Source: Arcuatula senhousia (lineage: Eukaryota; Mollusca; Bivalvia; Mytilida; Mytilidae). From it: a DNA stretch of 64,000 bases. This document shows positions 48,701 to 55,050 of this stretch, piece by piece. The DNA lies in NCBI GenBank assembly GCA_963971305.1, contig OZ020308.1:33385275-33449274 (forward strand). Reading direction: 5' to 3'. Positions within the stretch are counted from its first letter, which is position 1. The number at the start of each line of letters is the position of its first letter. Both the position numbers and the translations under genes were made by a program. Below the pieces are notes generated by a model. That model made no database searches. It was given only the letters and a program-made list of their open reading frames with translations, and had not been told where the DNA came from.

Positions 48701-49526
48701 GCTAGAATTGCAAGGTATAATATTTTGGCTTTTCAGATGAGGTACCATATACATGTAACACTTTATTTCACAACGGTACAATTTTTGCTGGTTGATGAGA
48801 ATCCCTAAACTATTCATTTAACAGATACATATAAATACACATTCACCAACCACAATAATAAAACTTGCATTTTTTTTACACTCTTCACTATACAGTTTAA
48901 TGTTGTTATTTATGGGAGCAAGGCTACACTAAATAGAATTCTATCAACATGACAGATGTGTGTTGCATCAAGCAGAGATTGTTAAGCTTTTAAAAGCATA
49001 TGTGTACACTCTTTCTCTTATGCTGGTAAGCATTACATTTTGCAGTTTGGTTCATTTATTTGTGTTTCAAAATAATGTTGTTTTTTTGGTGTCGAATGAC
49101 TTTGCCTTTGCTGTTCTTAGAATTATAGCCTGACATCAACTACATGGTTAGGTGATTGTGGTTTGGAATGATGTTTTTGGACATACATGTATTTAACAAT
49201 TTGAAAAACATATACCTTACCTCTACGGGATAAATGATCAGTAATTTTGTTGTTACTTTTTTCACAAGATATAAATATTTCCTTAAAAAAACATGTCCAA
49301 GCCATTTGTCTACACTGCAATTCTCTAGTTGCACAAATGATAAAAGTACCTCAAATGCATTTTAAATCCCAGTTTTCATAGAACAGTTAAGAATTTTAAA
49401 TTGATAAGAATTTTAAATTGATAATTATATTTTGTTATCATGCTTCTTTCTCATTGTTTCAGGGGTCCAAACAGAACCAAACCATACAAGTTTTGTCCAG
49501 AAGTTGGAATATTTTCTCATCGTTAA
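24718..49526 (+). CDS. THOC5: THOC5, THO complex subunit 5 (17 coding exons, 690 aa)
   Basis: THOC5 is a subunit of the nuclear THO/TREX complex that couples transcription to mRNA export. Coding exons: 24718-24828, 25384-25530, 27379-27492, 28096-28193, 29291-29366, 30362-30432, 30968-31082, 31712-31844, 32353-32436, 33148-33191, 33663-33762, 34724-34835, 35301-35402, 35980-36377, 39291-39406, 48527-48714, 49463-49526. All junctions are GT/AG and all phases agree, giving 690 codons against about 683 in human. The protein has a basic N-terminus (KRKRSLKK), a helical coiled-coil part (about 38-245), the conserved [12 protein letters not shown] and [19 protein letters not shown] blocks, and an acidic patch before KRRRK (about 317-337). 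Further C-terminal are [23 protein letters not shown] and a FSHR C-terminus, as in vertebrate THOC5. AATAAA follows at 49592. The ATG chosen is the first in the exon. Confidence 0.95.
24829..25383 (+). other. THOC5 intron 1
   Basis: AT-rich intron between a GTAACT donor and a TTTACAG acceptor. No element with clear ends was recognised. Confidence 0.6.
25669..25871. mobile_element. 203-bp MITE with 8-bp TSD in THOC5 intron 2
   Basis: GGGTGGTAAAGGG near the left end is mirrored by CCCTTTACCACCC at the right end, and CATTCACA is perfectly duplicated on both sides (25661-25668 and 25872-25879). Inside are four diverged copies of 'cgttcatcgtg(at/ca)'. The 8-bp duplication suggests a hAT-type mobiliser. 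Confidence 0.75.
26041..26382 (-). repeat. 342-bp dispersed repeat, copy 2 (THOC5 intron 2)
   Basis: Near-identical to 118-459, in the same plus-strand orientation. The high identity across the whole length, with abrupt loss of similarity at both ends, points to recent mobility or gene conversion. A diverged relative in opposite orientation follows at about 26825-26930. Confidence 0.8.
27150..27680 (+). repeat. Direct repeat pair flanking THOC5 exon 3
   Basis: About 100 bp around 'acatacatttacaagaa(a)g' followed by 'actaggcca' occurs at 27150-27240 and again at 27570-27680. Each copy includes a 'gggcaag(t/c)gagca' lead-in and a 'ttagcataattataaa' end. THOC5 exon 3 (27379-27492) lies exactly between the copies. 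The rest of introns 2 and 3 is AT-rich without coding signal; a 'ggtggaggaaaccggagtaa' phrase near 27940 resembles a dispersed invertebrate repeat. Confidence 0.7.
28352..28785 (+). mobile_element. Pearl-like element, family B (THOC5 intron 4)
   Basis: Opens with a hairpin (ATGTCTCCCC pairing with GGGGAGACAT, about 28349-28380) and a GTCC/GTCT microsatellite (about 28394-28430). Two core units of about 177 bp follow, each beginning 'gtcagcgcaactcctctgaa'. It ends near 'ggggggagacattg' at 28780. Non-coding. Confidence 0.75.
29843..30052. mobile_element. Palindromic MITE, TTCGTGG family (THOC5 intron 5)
   Basis: TACTGTGGATTCATTTAATT at the left is mirrored by 'aaaaatgaaaccacagtac' at the right. 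Subterminal 'ccaattttcgtggttt' and 'accacgaaaaccatgaaatt' are also inverted. Non-coding; about 210 bp. Just downstream (about 30205-30300) is a fragment matching the first core of the 37374 pearl-like element ('ttactaaaaatagaacaggg'). Confidence 0.7.
31575..31681 (+). pseudogene. Partial duplicate of THOC5 exon 8
   Basis: 107 bp that match the first 107 bp of exon 8 (31712-31818) with five differences, placed 137 bp upstream and preceded by its own TTTTTTCAG acceptor. Four differences are synonymous and one changes Met to Leu. It lacks the last 26 bp of the exon and any donor site; reading through would shift the frame of the real exon. It may be a dead partial duplicate, a weak alternative acceptor, or an assembly join of two haplotypes. 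Confidence 0.85.
32437..33147 (+). other. THOC5 intron 9
   Basis: AT-rich. The part 32940-33110 contains phrases such as 'cacttgatatttggtataca' that also occur, inverted, near 49955-49975, so it is probably a fragment of a pearl-like core. No gene. Confidence 0.5.
34146..34712. mobile_element. Two tandem copies of a 'gctccc..gggagc' element (THOC5 intron 11)
   Basis: Copy 1 (34146-34392) begins TTACGCTCCCGAAG and ends in the hairpin GCTCCCTTCGGGAGCGTATTA. Copy 2 (about 34495-34706) repeats 'aaaataaaaacaaa.tagctt', 'ggaaaattga..acaactagaa' and the same hairpin with one change. Copy 2 stops about 15 bp before the exon 12 acceptor, so it supplies the region where the polypyrimidine tract should be. 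Non-coding. Confidence 0.7.
35191..35270 (+). pseudogene. Decayed duplicate of THOC5 exon 13
   Basis: 'tttaatag/tga' followed by 'tcaccaggtctactattgaa' and 'tgagatttactctggttaca' parallels the acceptor and first part of exon 13 (35291-35375) with many substitutions, a short deletion near the front and an in-frame TAA. It encodes a recognisable [12 protein letters not shown] against [12 protein letters not shown] in the real exon. It lies about 100 bp upstream of the real exon. Because of the stop it cannot substitute for exon 13. Confidence 0.75.
36632..39009. mobile_element. CAGTGTTCCAGC-ended DNA transposon in THOC5 intron 14
   Basis: Left end CAGTGTTCCAGCTATG and inverse right end CAGTGTTCCAGCCAGG share 12 bp, and ACCACA is duplicated at 36626-36631 and 39010-39015. 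These termini look hAT-like, with a 6-bp rather than 8-bp duplication. Near the left end are repeated 'ttcgcctgcctttgcct' type C-rich phrases. No transposase is visible. A pearl-like element occupies 37374-38964. Confidence 0.7.
37374..38964 (+). mobile_element. Pearl-like element, family C, nested in the CAGTG element
   Basis: Starts with a nested hairpin (AGCTCAC..TGACCC..GGGTCA..GTGAGCT, 37374-37404) and a GTCC/GTCGTCC microsatellite (about 37421-37500). Three long core units of about 450 bp follow, each containing 'aaaaatagaaca(g/t)(g/a)gg'. The 3' end is the hairpin AGGCTCCTGGGAGCCT and CTTGTT (about 38943-38964). Short frames through the microsatellite are artefacts. Confidence 0.8.
39407..40500 (+). 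other. First part of THOC5 intron 15, with a 27-bp triplicate
   Basis: AT-rich intron sequence. At 40319-40400 three tandem copies of a 27-bp unit ('attatttgtgcaagtttcat' plus 'gagtgaa') occur. No gene otherwise. Confidence 0.6.
41081..41707 (-). CDS. SGNH/GDSL-hydrolase-like ORF of the Ngaro-type element
   Basis: 208 residues carrying all SGNH blocks: '[13 protein letters not shown]' (block I, nucleophile Ser, about 20-32), 'WQGYSGLKL' (block II Gly), '[11 protein letters not shown]' (block III GxND) and '[12 protein letters not shown]' near the C-terminus (block V Asp-x-x-His). A hydrolase ORF of this type is reported from metazoan Ngaro elements; its substrate is unknown. The first ~37 bases overlap the end of the recombinase ORF in another frame, so the two are probably expressed from one transcript. 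No breaks are seen. Confidence 0.82.
   Translation of the reverse strand: MEVILLQKLYSLMFLGPASVWILGSSIIKKGFLHARGRQGDTNLGFDIRDVDIVWQGYSGLKLTQVTNKLKTLSQISEDPSMIILHCGGNDIGQLKLHEARKIAKRILVFLKGNFPYARIVWSQILPRNNWRYSSDLKAMKKARVRLNNYVATENIRQGGYYIRYPTITLRDLASDQVHLSDYGNDILLETLKGAILKFLTTEEFVFP
41671..42660 (-). CDS. Tyrosine recombinase of the Ngaro-type element
   Basis: The frame is open from about 42660, overlapping the end of the RNase H frame by about 130 bases; the first in-frame ATG is at 42456. The catalytic set is visible: '[10 protein letters not shown]' (first Arg), a Lys in the beta-hairpin region ('[15 protein letters not shown]'), '[17 protein letters not shown]' (His-x-x-Arg), 'RGRWRS' (Trp in the His/Trp position) and 'YKSYIR' with the nucleophile Tyr close to the C-terminus. 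It would integrate the circular cDNA without target duplication. The overlap with the RT-RNase H ORF suggests frameshifting or reinitiation. No internal stops. Confidence 0.85.
42528..43533 (-). pseudogene. RT (catalytic and thumb) and RNase H part of the Ngaro-type element
   Basis: Begins just after the pearl-like insertion. It reads 'WLVAE', an in-frame TAG (about 43513-43515), then '[10 protein letters not shown]' with the catalytic YLDD of the reverse transcriptase, a thumb region, and an RNase H domain with '[15 protein letters not shown]' (first Asp), '[16 protein letters not shown]' (Glu), '[12 protein letters not shown]' (Asp) and '[15 protein letters not shown]' (His/Asp). The stop and the insertion make this copy unable to produce a full RT unless both are absent in other alleles. 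Confidence 0.85.
43534..44912 (-). mobile_element. Pearl-like element, family C termini with a different core, inside the RT
   Basis: Reverse orientation relative to 37374-38964. It ends with CAAGAGGCTCCCAGGAGCCT and a GAGCGAT/ATCGCTC block at 43536-43570, and has an ACGACGG microsatellite at about 44803-44870 plus a closing 'agctcacatggcc' and 'ggccaggagagct' hairpin. The first unit next to the microsatellite resembles family C, but the remaining six units (about 135-165 bp, 'ccctataaggggtcatctga') are unrelated to it. Removing it joins 'FEKFSSF' to 'WLVAE' of the RT. Confidence 0.8.
44913..45522 (-). pseudogene. RT fingers/palm part of the Ngaro-type element
   Basis: From '[17 protein letters not shown]' (overlapping the gag-like ORF end by about 30 bases) through '[18 protein letters not shown]' and '[18 protein letters not shown]' (first catalytic Asp in the VDIKSAF block) to '[19 protein letters not shown]'. 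Here it is cut by the pearl-like insertion; the domain resumes at 43533. Motifs are intact on this side. Confidence 0.85.
45491..46507 (-). CDS. Gag-like ORF of the Ngaro-type element
   Basis: 338 residues: a basic Ser/Thr-rich N-terminus, a Pro/Gln-rich segment, and a middle domain with '[18 protein letters not shown]' (typical of the gag-like ORF preceding DIRS/Ngaro RTs). A zinc-knuckle-like region follows (about 245-285, Cys/His-rich: '[10 protein letters not shown]', '[10 protein letters not shown]', 'DHPFLACP'), then an Arg/Pro-rich tail. It is the presumed RNA-binding structural protein. It overlaps the RT frame by about 30 bases. Open throughout. Confidence 0.78.
   Translation of the reverse strand: MPSTSKRGRSTSTSSRETASVVPPVQLPPQNAIALQPDNQPGISGDKNNMQPICTASQNHTPVMQIPKDPYLPVQVPHFQQVPSIHSQLGLNVYQTIKNKITNGEYVDLAGLLDPNHPSTKEIKTVVLIDGVLTTKDKPKHEISTIEKWTDSFLVYTSIYISVHPEKAQSLLKYMNTIRLGASRIRGLGWKEYDQQFRYKMSFDPCKSWDMVDSELWLMYMNNDGSNIRVPAPSKSFGQFNTFNKCYNFNYKGTCDRNPCTYQHICFKCSLPDHPFLACPLNRSFNEPQSFARPIRPRTPNQYFSGPTIRPPRLGQPNTGQPFHSPRSYGPRKFPYQN
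47251..48526 (+). repeat. 25-bp minisatellite in THOC5 intron 15
   Basis: From about 47500 to 48240 there are about 29 tandem units of 'aagctaagaaccataagttt' plus 'atgtt', with alternating variants atgtt/atgaa and agttt/agtat. A higher-order pattern of two or three variants appears in the second half. The rest of the stretch is AT-rich intron. Exon 16 begins at 48527. Confidence 0.88.
48715..49462 (+). other. THOC5 intron 16
   Basis: AT-rich intron with a GTATAA donor and a TTGTTTCAG acceptor. No repeat with clear borders and no gene on either strand. Confidence 0.6.
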
Positions 49527-49591
49527 CCAAGACATTAACATTGATTTTTAAAAGGCATCATTTCATTCATTTTTAACATGAGTACGATTCC

Positions 49592-49597
49592 AATAAA
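49592..49597 (+). terminator. Candidate THOC5 polyadenylation signal
   Basis: AATAAA 66 bases after the THOC5 stop codon, in an A/T-rich context. It is the first such hexamer downstream. Confidence 0.6.
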
Positions 49598-49639
49598 AAT
49601 TTCTATTACAAGTATAAATTTGCTTTTTTTCTCATGTGC

Positions 49640-50160
49640 AAGCAAAGTTTTTTGGGTGTATATTGGAATCACCCTGTCTGTCTGTCTGTCTCATACCAGG
49701 TAAGCACAACTCTTTCAAACTTCTTGACGGATTTTAATGAAACTGTACATGAAGAATGTTCATAATGTGCATGTACATCCCATAGAGATGTGTTCGATTA
49801 AAATTCAACATTTGATATTTAGAGGAGATAATTGGACATACAACGTTAAAAATCTGTCAAAGTAAAAAGTAGCCAGATTTCATTAAACAGGAAGTAGGTG
49901 AGCAACACATAACCTGAAAATTGATATCTTATAGTTTGCAGCCCAATGCTGATGCTATATACCAAATATCAAGAGGCAGTAATTAGCAGTTGCATAGAAA
50001 ACTGTTACAAATCTATTTCCCTGCCTATCGTTGGTCTGCCTGACTACCATAGAAAATAATGAGATGTGGAATAAGTGTATGCGACACAGCCCACAATTAA
50101 ACGGCAATTTAGAAAAACCATATGGACAACCGCCAGTATCCAACATTCACCATTTTATAG
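49640..50160. repeat. Pearl-like fragment followed by relatives of the 342-bp repeat
   Basis: A hairpin-like GGTGTATATTGGAATCACC with a CTGT microsatellite (49660-49692) leads into a core-like unit ('cttgacggattttaatgaaa'), typical of pearl-like elements. At 50052-50150 is a diverged relative of the 342-bp repeat ('atgagatgtggaataagtgt'). Right border unclear. Non-coding. Confidence 0.55.
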
Positions 50161-50840
50161 TCAGATATTCACTCTGTAAAAAAAATATTACACAACACAC
50201 AAATTTAGGTGGTGAAGAATCTTAGCATGACCTTGTTACTCTACAGAATACAAAACTGGGTAACATGCAAAATTGGTGTAAAAATGTGTATGTGTATGTT
50301 ATCAATTTGTTAAATTTCAGAAAGGGTTTTGAGTTTCGAATTACAACATACAGATAAAAATGTTATTGGATGCATAGCTTGCTAGTAGCTAGTGGTTTGT
50401 TTTCAGATTCATACCATGGTAGATGAAATATTTATTTCCAGAGATTATATTGTGTTGATGATGCACTGAAGTTATCAATATTTGTAAGGGGCTTTTGTTA
50501 TGTCTCAAATTTGATCTTTGGTATTTCTAACAAATCGAGCAAACCATGGCAATATACAGAGACGTCAAATTTTGTTTAACTAGTTTTATTCAGAAACATA
50601 ACAAAATATGTTTTATAAAAACTGTAAAATTTTAATTCACCTGCATATCCAAAATATAGAAAACAAAATGAATAATAAACTAAATAAAAGCATAATTTTA
50701 CAAACAGAAAATTGTAAAACAAAAGAAAAATACATTTTTGAAAAAATAAATATTCTTCATTGTTTTGAATCATATGTATTACTGGTAATAATCCTATAAA
50801 TATTTTAATATTATTTTAAGCTTCATGTTCCTATTCTAAA
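50161..50840. other. Intergenic AT-rich stretch
   Basis: No motif-bearing frames on either strand and no matched repeat. Confidence 0.5.
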
Positions 50841-51950
50841 CTAGAAAAACTGTGAGCTGCAGCTCACAAATAAATACCCCCACCCCCAAAAAAATTAATC
50901 AGATAAAATTTAGAATAGGAGATGCACATCTACATTATGTCACAAAGATTGTGTGTAGGTTTCATGAAAATTCATCAAGGGGTTTAGGAGGAGTTGCAGA
51001 TAAGAGATGGGCACCCCTATGTAGTCGAATGGCTGAGTCCATGTATTGCTATGGGAAACCCCAAAATCATTCTGATCAAACTTTCAAATAGTAGGTGCAC
51101 ATCTATATTATGTTATTAAGATTGTGTAAAAGTTTCATGACAATCCATCAAGGGGTTTAGGATGAGTTGTGGATAAGAGATGGGTACCCCCATGTAGTCG
51201 AATAGCTATGTCCATGTTTTGCTATGGGAAACCCCAAAAACCATTCTGATCAAATTTTAAATAGTAGATGCACATTTACATTTTGTCACAACAATTGTGT
51301 GCAAGTTTCATGAAAATCCATCAAGGGGTTTAGAAGGAGTTGCGGATAAGAGACGGGTACCCTGTAGTCAATGGCTAAGTCCATGTTTTGGTATAGGAAA
51401 CCCCAAAAATCATTCTGATCAAATTTTAAAATAGTAGGTGCACATCTACATTATGTCACAAAAATTGTGTGTAAGTTTCATGAAAATCCATCAAGGGGTT
51501 TAGAAGGAGTTGCGGATAAGAAATGGGTACCCCCATGTAGTCGCATGGCTAAGTCCATGTTTAGCTATGGGAAACCCCAAAAACCATTCTGATCAAATTT
51601 TAAAATAGTAAGTGCACATCTACATTATGTCATTACAATTGTGTGTAAGTTTCATGAAAATCCATCAAGGGGTTTACGAGGAGTTGCGGATAAGAGATGG
51701 GTACCCCCATGTAGGTGAATGGCTAAGTCCATGTTTTGCTATGGGAAACCCTCAAAATCATTCTGATCAAATTTTAAAATAGTAGGTGCACATCTACATT
51801 ATGTCACAAAGATTGTGTGTAAGTTTCATGAAAATCCACCAAGGGGTTTAGGAGGAGTTGCGGATAAGAGATGGGTACCCTGAAGTGTAACGGAAGGACG
51901 GACGGACACCCCTATCACTATATACCCCCACTTTTGAAGTGGGGGGGTAT
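50841..51950 (-). mobile_element. Pearl-like element, family A, six core units
   Basis: Inverted relative to 516-2355 with the same parts: tail CTAGAAAAACT, hairpin GTGAGCTGCAGCTCAC (50852-50867), six 174-bp-type units, an ACGG microsatellite (about 51889-51906) and the C-run/G-run hairpin (about 51922-51948). The two copies share the terminal decay pattern, with the unit next to the hairpin the most diverged. Confidence 0.85.
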
Positions 51951-52056
51951 AAAAAGTATTTTTCACCATTCTTATTTGTTAGGATGTTTGAAAGTTTCTT
52001 TTGTACTCTGGTGCTATATAGAGTCCACAAATCTTGCATAAATCAAAGGCCACATT

Positions 52057-52312
52057 TACTTAGGGCTATTCCAGCAAAAAAATGACTCCACAGGGTAGAT
52101 GCACTTGAAATTAAGGGATATCACCAACAGATTTAAATTAAAATTTGACCCCCTACCTACAATTTTCCTATATCAAATAAGACCCCCACCTATTTTTGTA
52201 CACCCCACTCAAAAATTTTCAATATTAAATTTGCAGGAGCAACTAGGCAAAATTTTATCACATCATCCAGCCCCCAGGGTATATTTTTTTTCTGTAATAG
52301 CCCTTTGTGGAT
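52057..52312. mobile_element. Short MITE with GGGCTATTCC ends
   Basis: 'tagggctattccagcaaaaa' on the left is mirrored by 'ctgtaatagccct' on the right. A second copy with the same ends is at 55378-55576. About 250 bp, non-coding, with 'ccccctacct'/'cccccaccta' phrases inside. Confidence 0.65.
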
Positions 52313-54560
52313 AGGCTTTCTTGATTAAAAAATTCAAAGCATCAATTAAACCACAATGACAAAAGTACTTAGTTGAGTTTCACTACATTATTTTTGCCTA
52401 AAGATGATAAGAAACAATGTATCGTCAGTTTTTGATTTAGTATACATGCATGTGTATAAAGAATAAATAAATGTGATATTATTTGAATGCAGCCTAAATA
52501 TAATGCCTTATTATGGAGAACAATATTAAATAAATTTTTTTTATATATTTTTAAATACTTTTTTAATGCATTATACATGCATATAAATCATGAAGTACGC
52601 TTGTACTGACAAAGTTATAAAAGAAATAGAAACAACAAAACAGACAAGGAGAAGGGAAGTTTGAATATAATATGATTTTATGATTAAAATGTGCATCATA
52701 GTTTTCGCTATACACATATTTCTATAATAAATATCATAAAACAGAAATATTTAACAATTGTATATACATTATACATGTACATGTATAATAGCTGAACACT
52801 CTATAATCTGAGACTTCTTTCTAAACAACAATTACAAAACACATAATTATTACATAGAAAACAATGAAATATCAGGACAAGTTATTCTAGGGGCACAAAA
52901 AAATCTAGCTGCACAATCAGAGTCAATTGTGACTAAATTTACAATGATTACTTTTATTTTATAGGTAAAAATGTTTATTGATAATCATCACATTTTTCCT
53001 TTGATGTTTGCTGCTGATAAACCCTGTATCATGAAAAATAACAACAAATTTATCGGGTCAGTAGGTGACATAGCACATGTTTTATCAGTGCACAGACAAA
53101 AAAGTTCTTAATAAAAATACACTAAAAAAAACTTTTTAAAGAAAAAAAAATTGTTGCTTGTGGATTACCGATAAAGAGAACAGAGGACTTTTTAAAATAC
53201 TGAAATTCGGTTCACAATAAACCAGTGATAAACTGATTCTTCAGATTCAAAGGTTCTATAATCTATATTTCCACTGTACAGAGAGATAGCCTAAAAGTAT
53301 TACAGCCTATTTCATAAATTGTTTTTATTAACTTCATAAATCTGATACTGCAGGCTTTGTCTGCTATTATATAGCTTTTCCCCCCAAGTCCATAAAAAAT
53401 GTTTTTAACATCACCAAAAACGGTATAATTGTATAAAATATTTATAATAGAAATATTGACAAGTAAGTATTTTGGCATAGCACTTGTGTAATATCATATT
53501 TTCTCATAAAAAGATTGAAAAGATACAAATGAGATTCTAAATGTAGTATGAGCATTGAACAAAACAGTTAACAAAACAAAGCTATAAACACTTGTGTTCA
53601 ACATTCAAACCCAGGGAACCCAAGGTAGGAAAAAGTCTCTCACTTGGGGCAGAATGAGGACAACCTGGGTAATGTAATATGTTACTACAGGTTGTTCCAA
53701 ATGTACACTTTTATTTGTTAAGAAGATCATTGACCCATACAAAAGAGGTCACCTGCATTCAGTTTTATTTTTTGACCCGGAAAAAATAATCTACCCAGGA
53801 TACCCAAGGAGGGAATGTCGAACGCTCCCATCCATTAAAACTTGAGGACAAAATCAGCAAAAATGTGGTGAGTACTTTTTACAATGAGATTTTATATAAA
53901 TGTATGTAACTTTTACCCTGAAGGACTTTTTGAGTCTAAAAGGCTGCTTAAACAAATGGGATTTAAGGAGCTTGCTAAACTTGTTCTTTGCACTAGATTA
54001 TACGAGAAGTGTATATAAACAAGTGATCATGTTTTGCCATTCAGTATTTAAAGTGTGCATTCAATATTCACTGAAATCGGTAAAAGTTACGAAAACAAAA
54101 TGTCGAAGATGAACAAAAACGACTACTGACATCTAAAATAAGAATACAATCACTACTCTCTCAAAATGTACATAAAACAAACCAAAAAATTTAAACAAAT
54201 GGCAAGTAAGAAAATAACAATCTTTAAAAAAATCATGATTGGTGCAATATTAAACAAATATATAAAAAAATAAATGTGACAGATTTCATGATTAAATAGT
54301 AATTATTATGCACATTACCGTAATATATAATAATAATTTAGTGTCAGATCTAACCAAAAAATAAAGAATATGCATAAGTATAACCCTGGTACTAGACTTG
54401 GCTATCTCATTTATTTGTCCTAACATACTTATGTGATGTTATATGAACCTCTTACGAAGAATACTTTTAACTACAGAGAAATTTTCAAAACATCACCCGA
54501 TGAACGACGACATTCTTAGCTGTATGATTTTTTTTAGTATATAGATAGACTTATGATTTC
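52313..54560. other. Intergenic region between THOC5 and PRODH, no gene recognised
   Basis: About 2.2 kb of AT-rich sequence. Short frames lack motifs. Because PRODH is on the minus strand, part of this could be its 3' untranslated region. Two 'aacccaaggtaggaaaaagt'/'tacccaaggagggaatg' phrases near 53616 and 53801 are weakly repeated. Confidence 0.45.
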
Positions 54561-55050
54561 AGTCACATGAACTAATTTGACTTCCTAACAGCCAATTACT
54601 ACACAGAAGGAGTACAGTCACATGACCAAAGTTGACTTCCTAAAAGCCAATCATTACACAGAAGGAGTATAGTCACATGACCAAAGTTGACTTCCTAACA
54701 GCCAATCATTACACAGAAGGAGTACAGTCACATGACCAAAGTTGACTTCCTAAAAGCCAATCATTACACAGAAGGAGTATAGTCACATGACCAAAGTTGA
54801 CTTCCTAAAAGCCAATCATTACACAGAAGGAGTACAGTCACATGACCAAAGTTGACTTCCTAAAAGCCAATCATTACACAGAAGGAGTATAGTCACATGA
54901 CCAAAGTTGACTTCCTAAAAGCCAATCATTACACAGAAGGAGTATAGTCACATGACCAAAGTTGACTTCCTAAAAGCCAATCATTACACTGAAGATAGCC
55001 CAAATTCACTTCCTATCAGCCAATCATCCTACAGAGGGAGTATTTTTTAA
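54561..55050 (-). repeat. 55-bp minisatellite at the PRODH 3' end
   Basis: Copies start at 54561, 54616, 54671, 54726, 54781, 54836, 54891 and 54946 at exact 55-bp spacing, with a ninth degenerate copy reaching the PRODH stop codon (55024-55026). The unit reads 'agtcacatgaccaaagttga' and 'cttcctaaaagccaatcatt' plus 'acacagaaggagtat'. Internal copies are nearly identical, and outer ones are more diverged. On the PRODH strand each unit has CCAAT/ATTGG and a CATGTGA motif. It is likely transcribed as PRODH 3' untranslated sequence. Confidence 0.88.
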
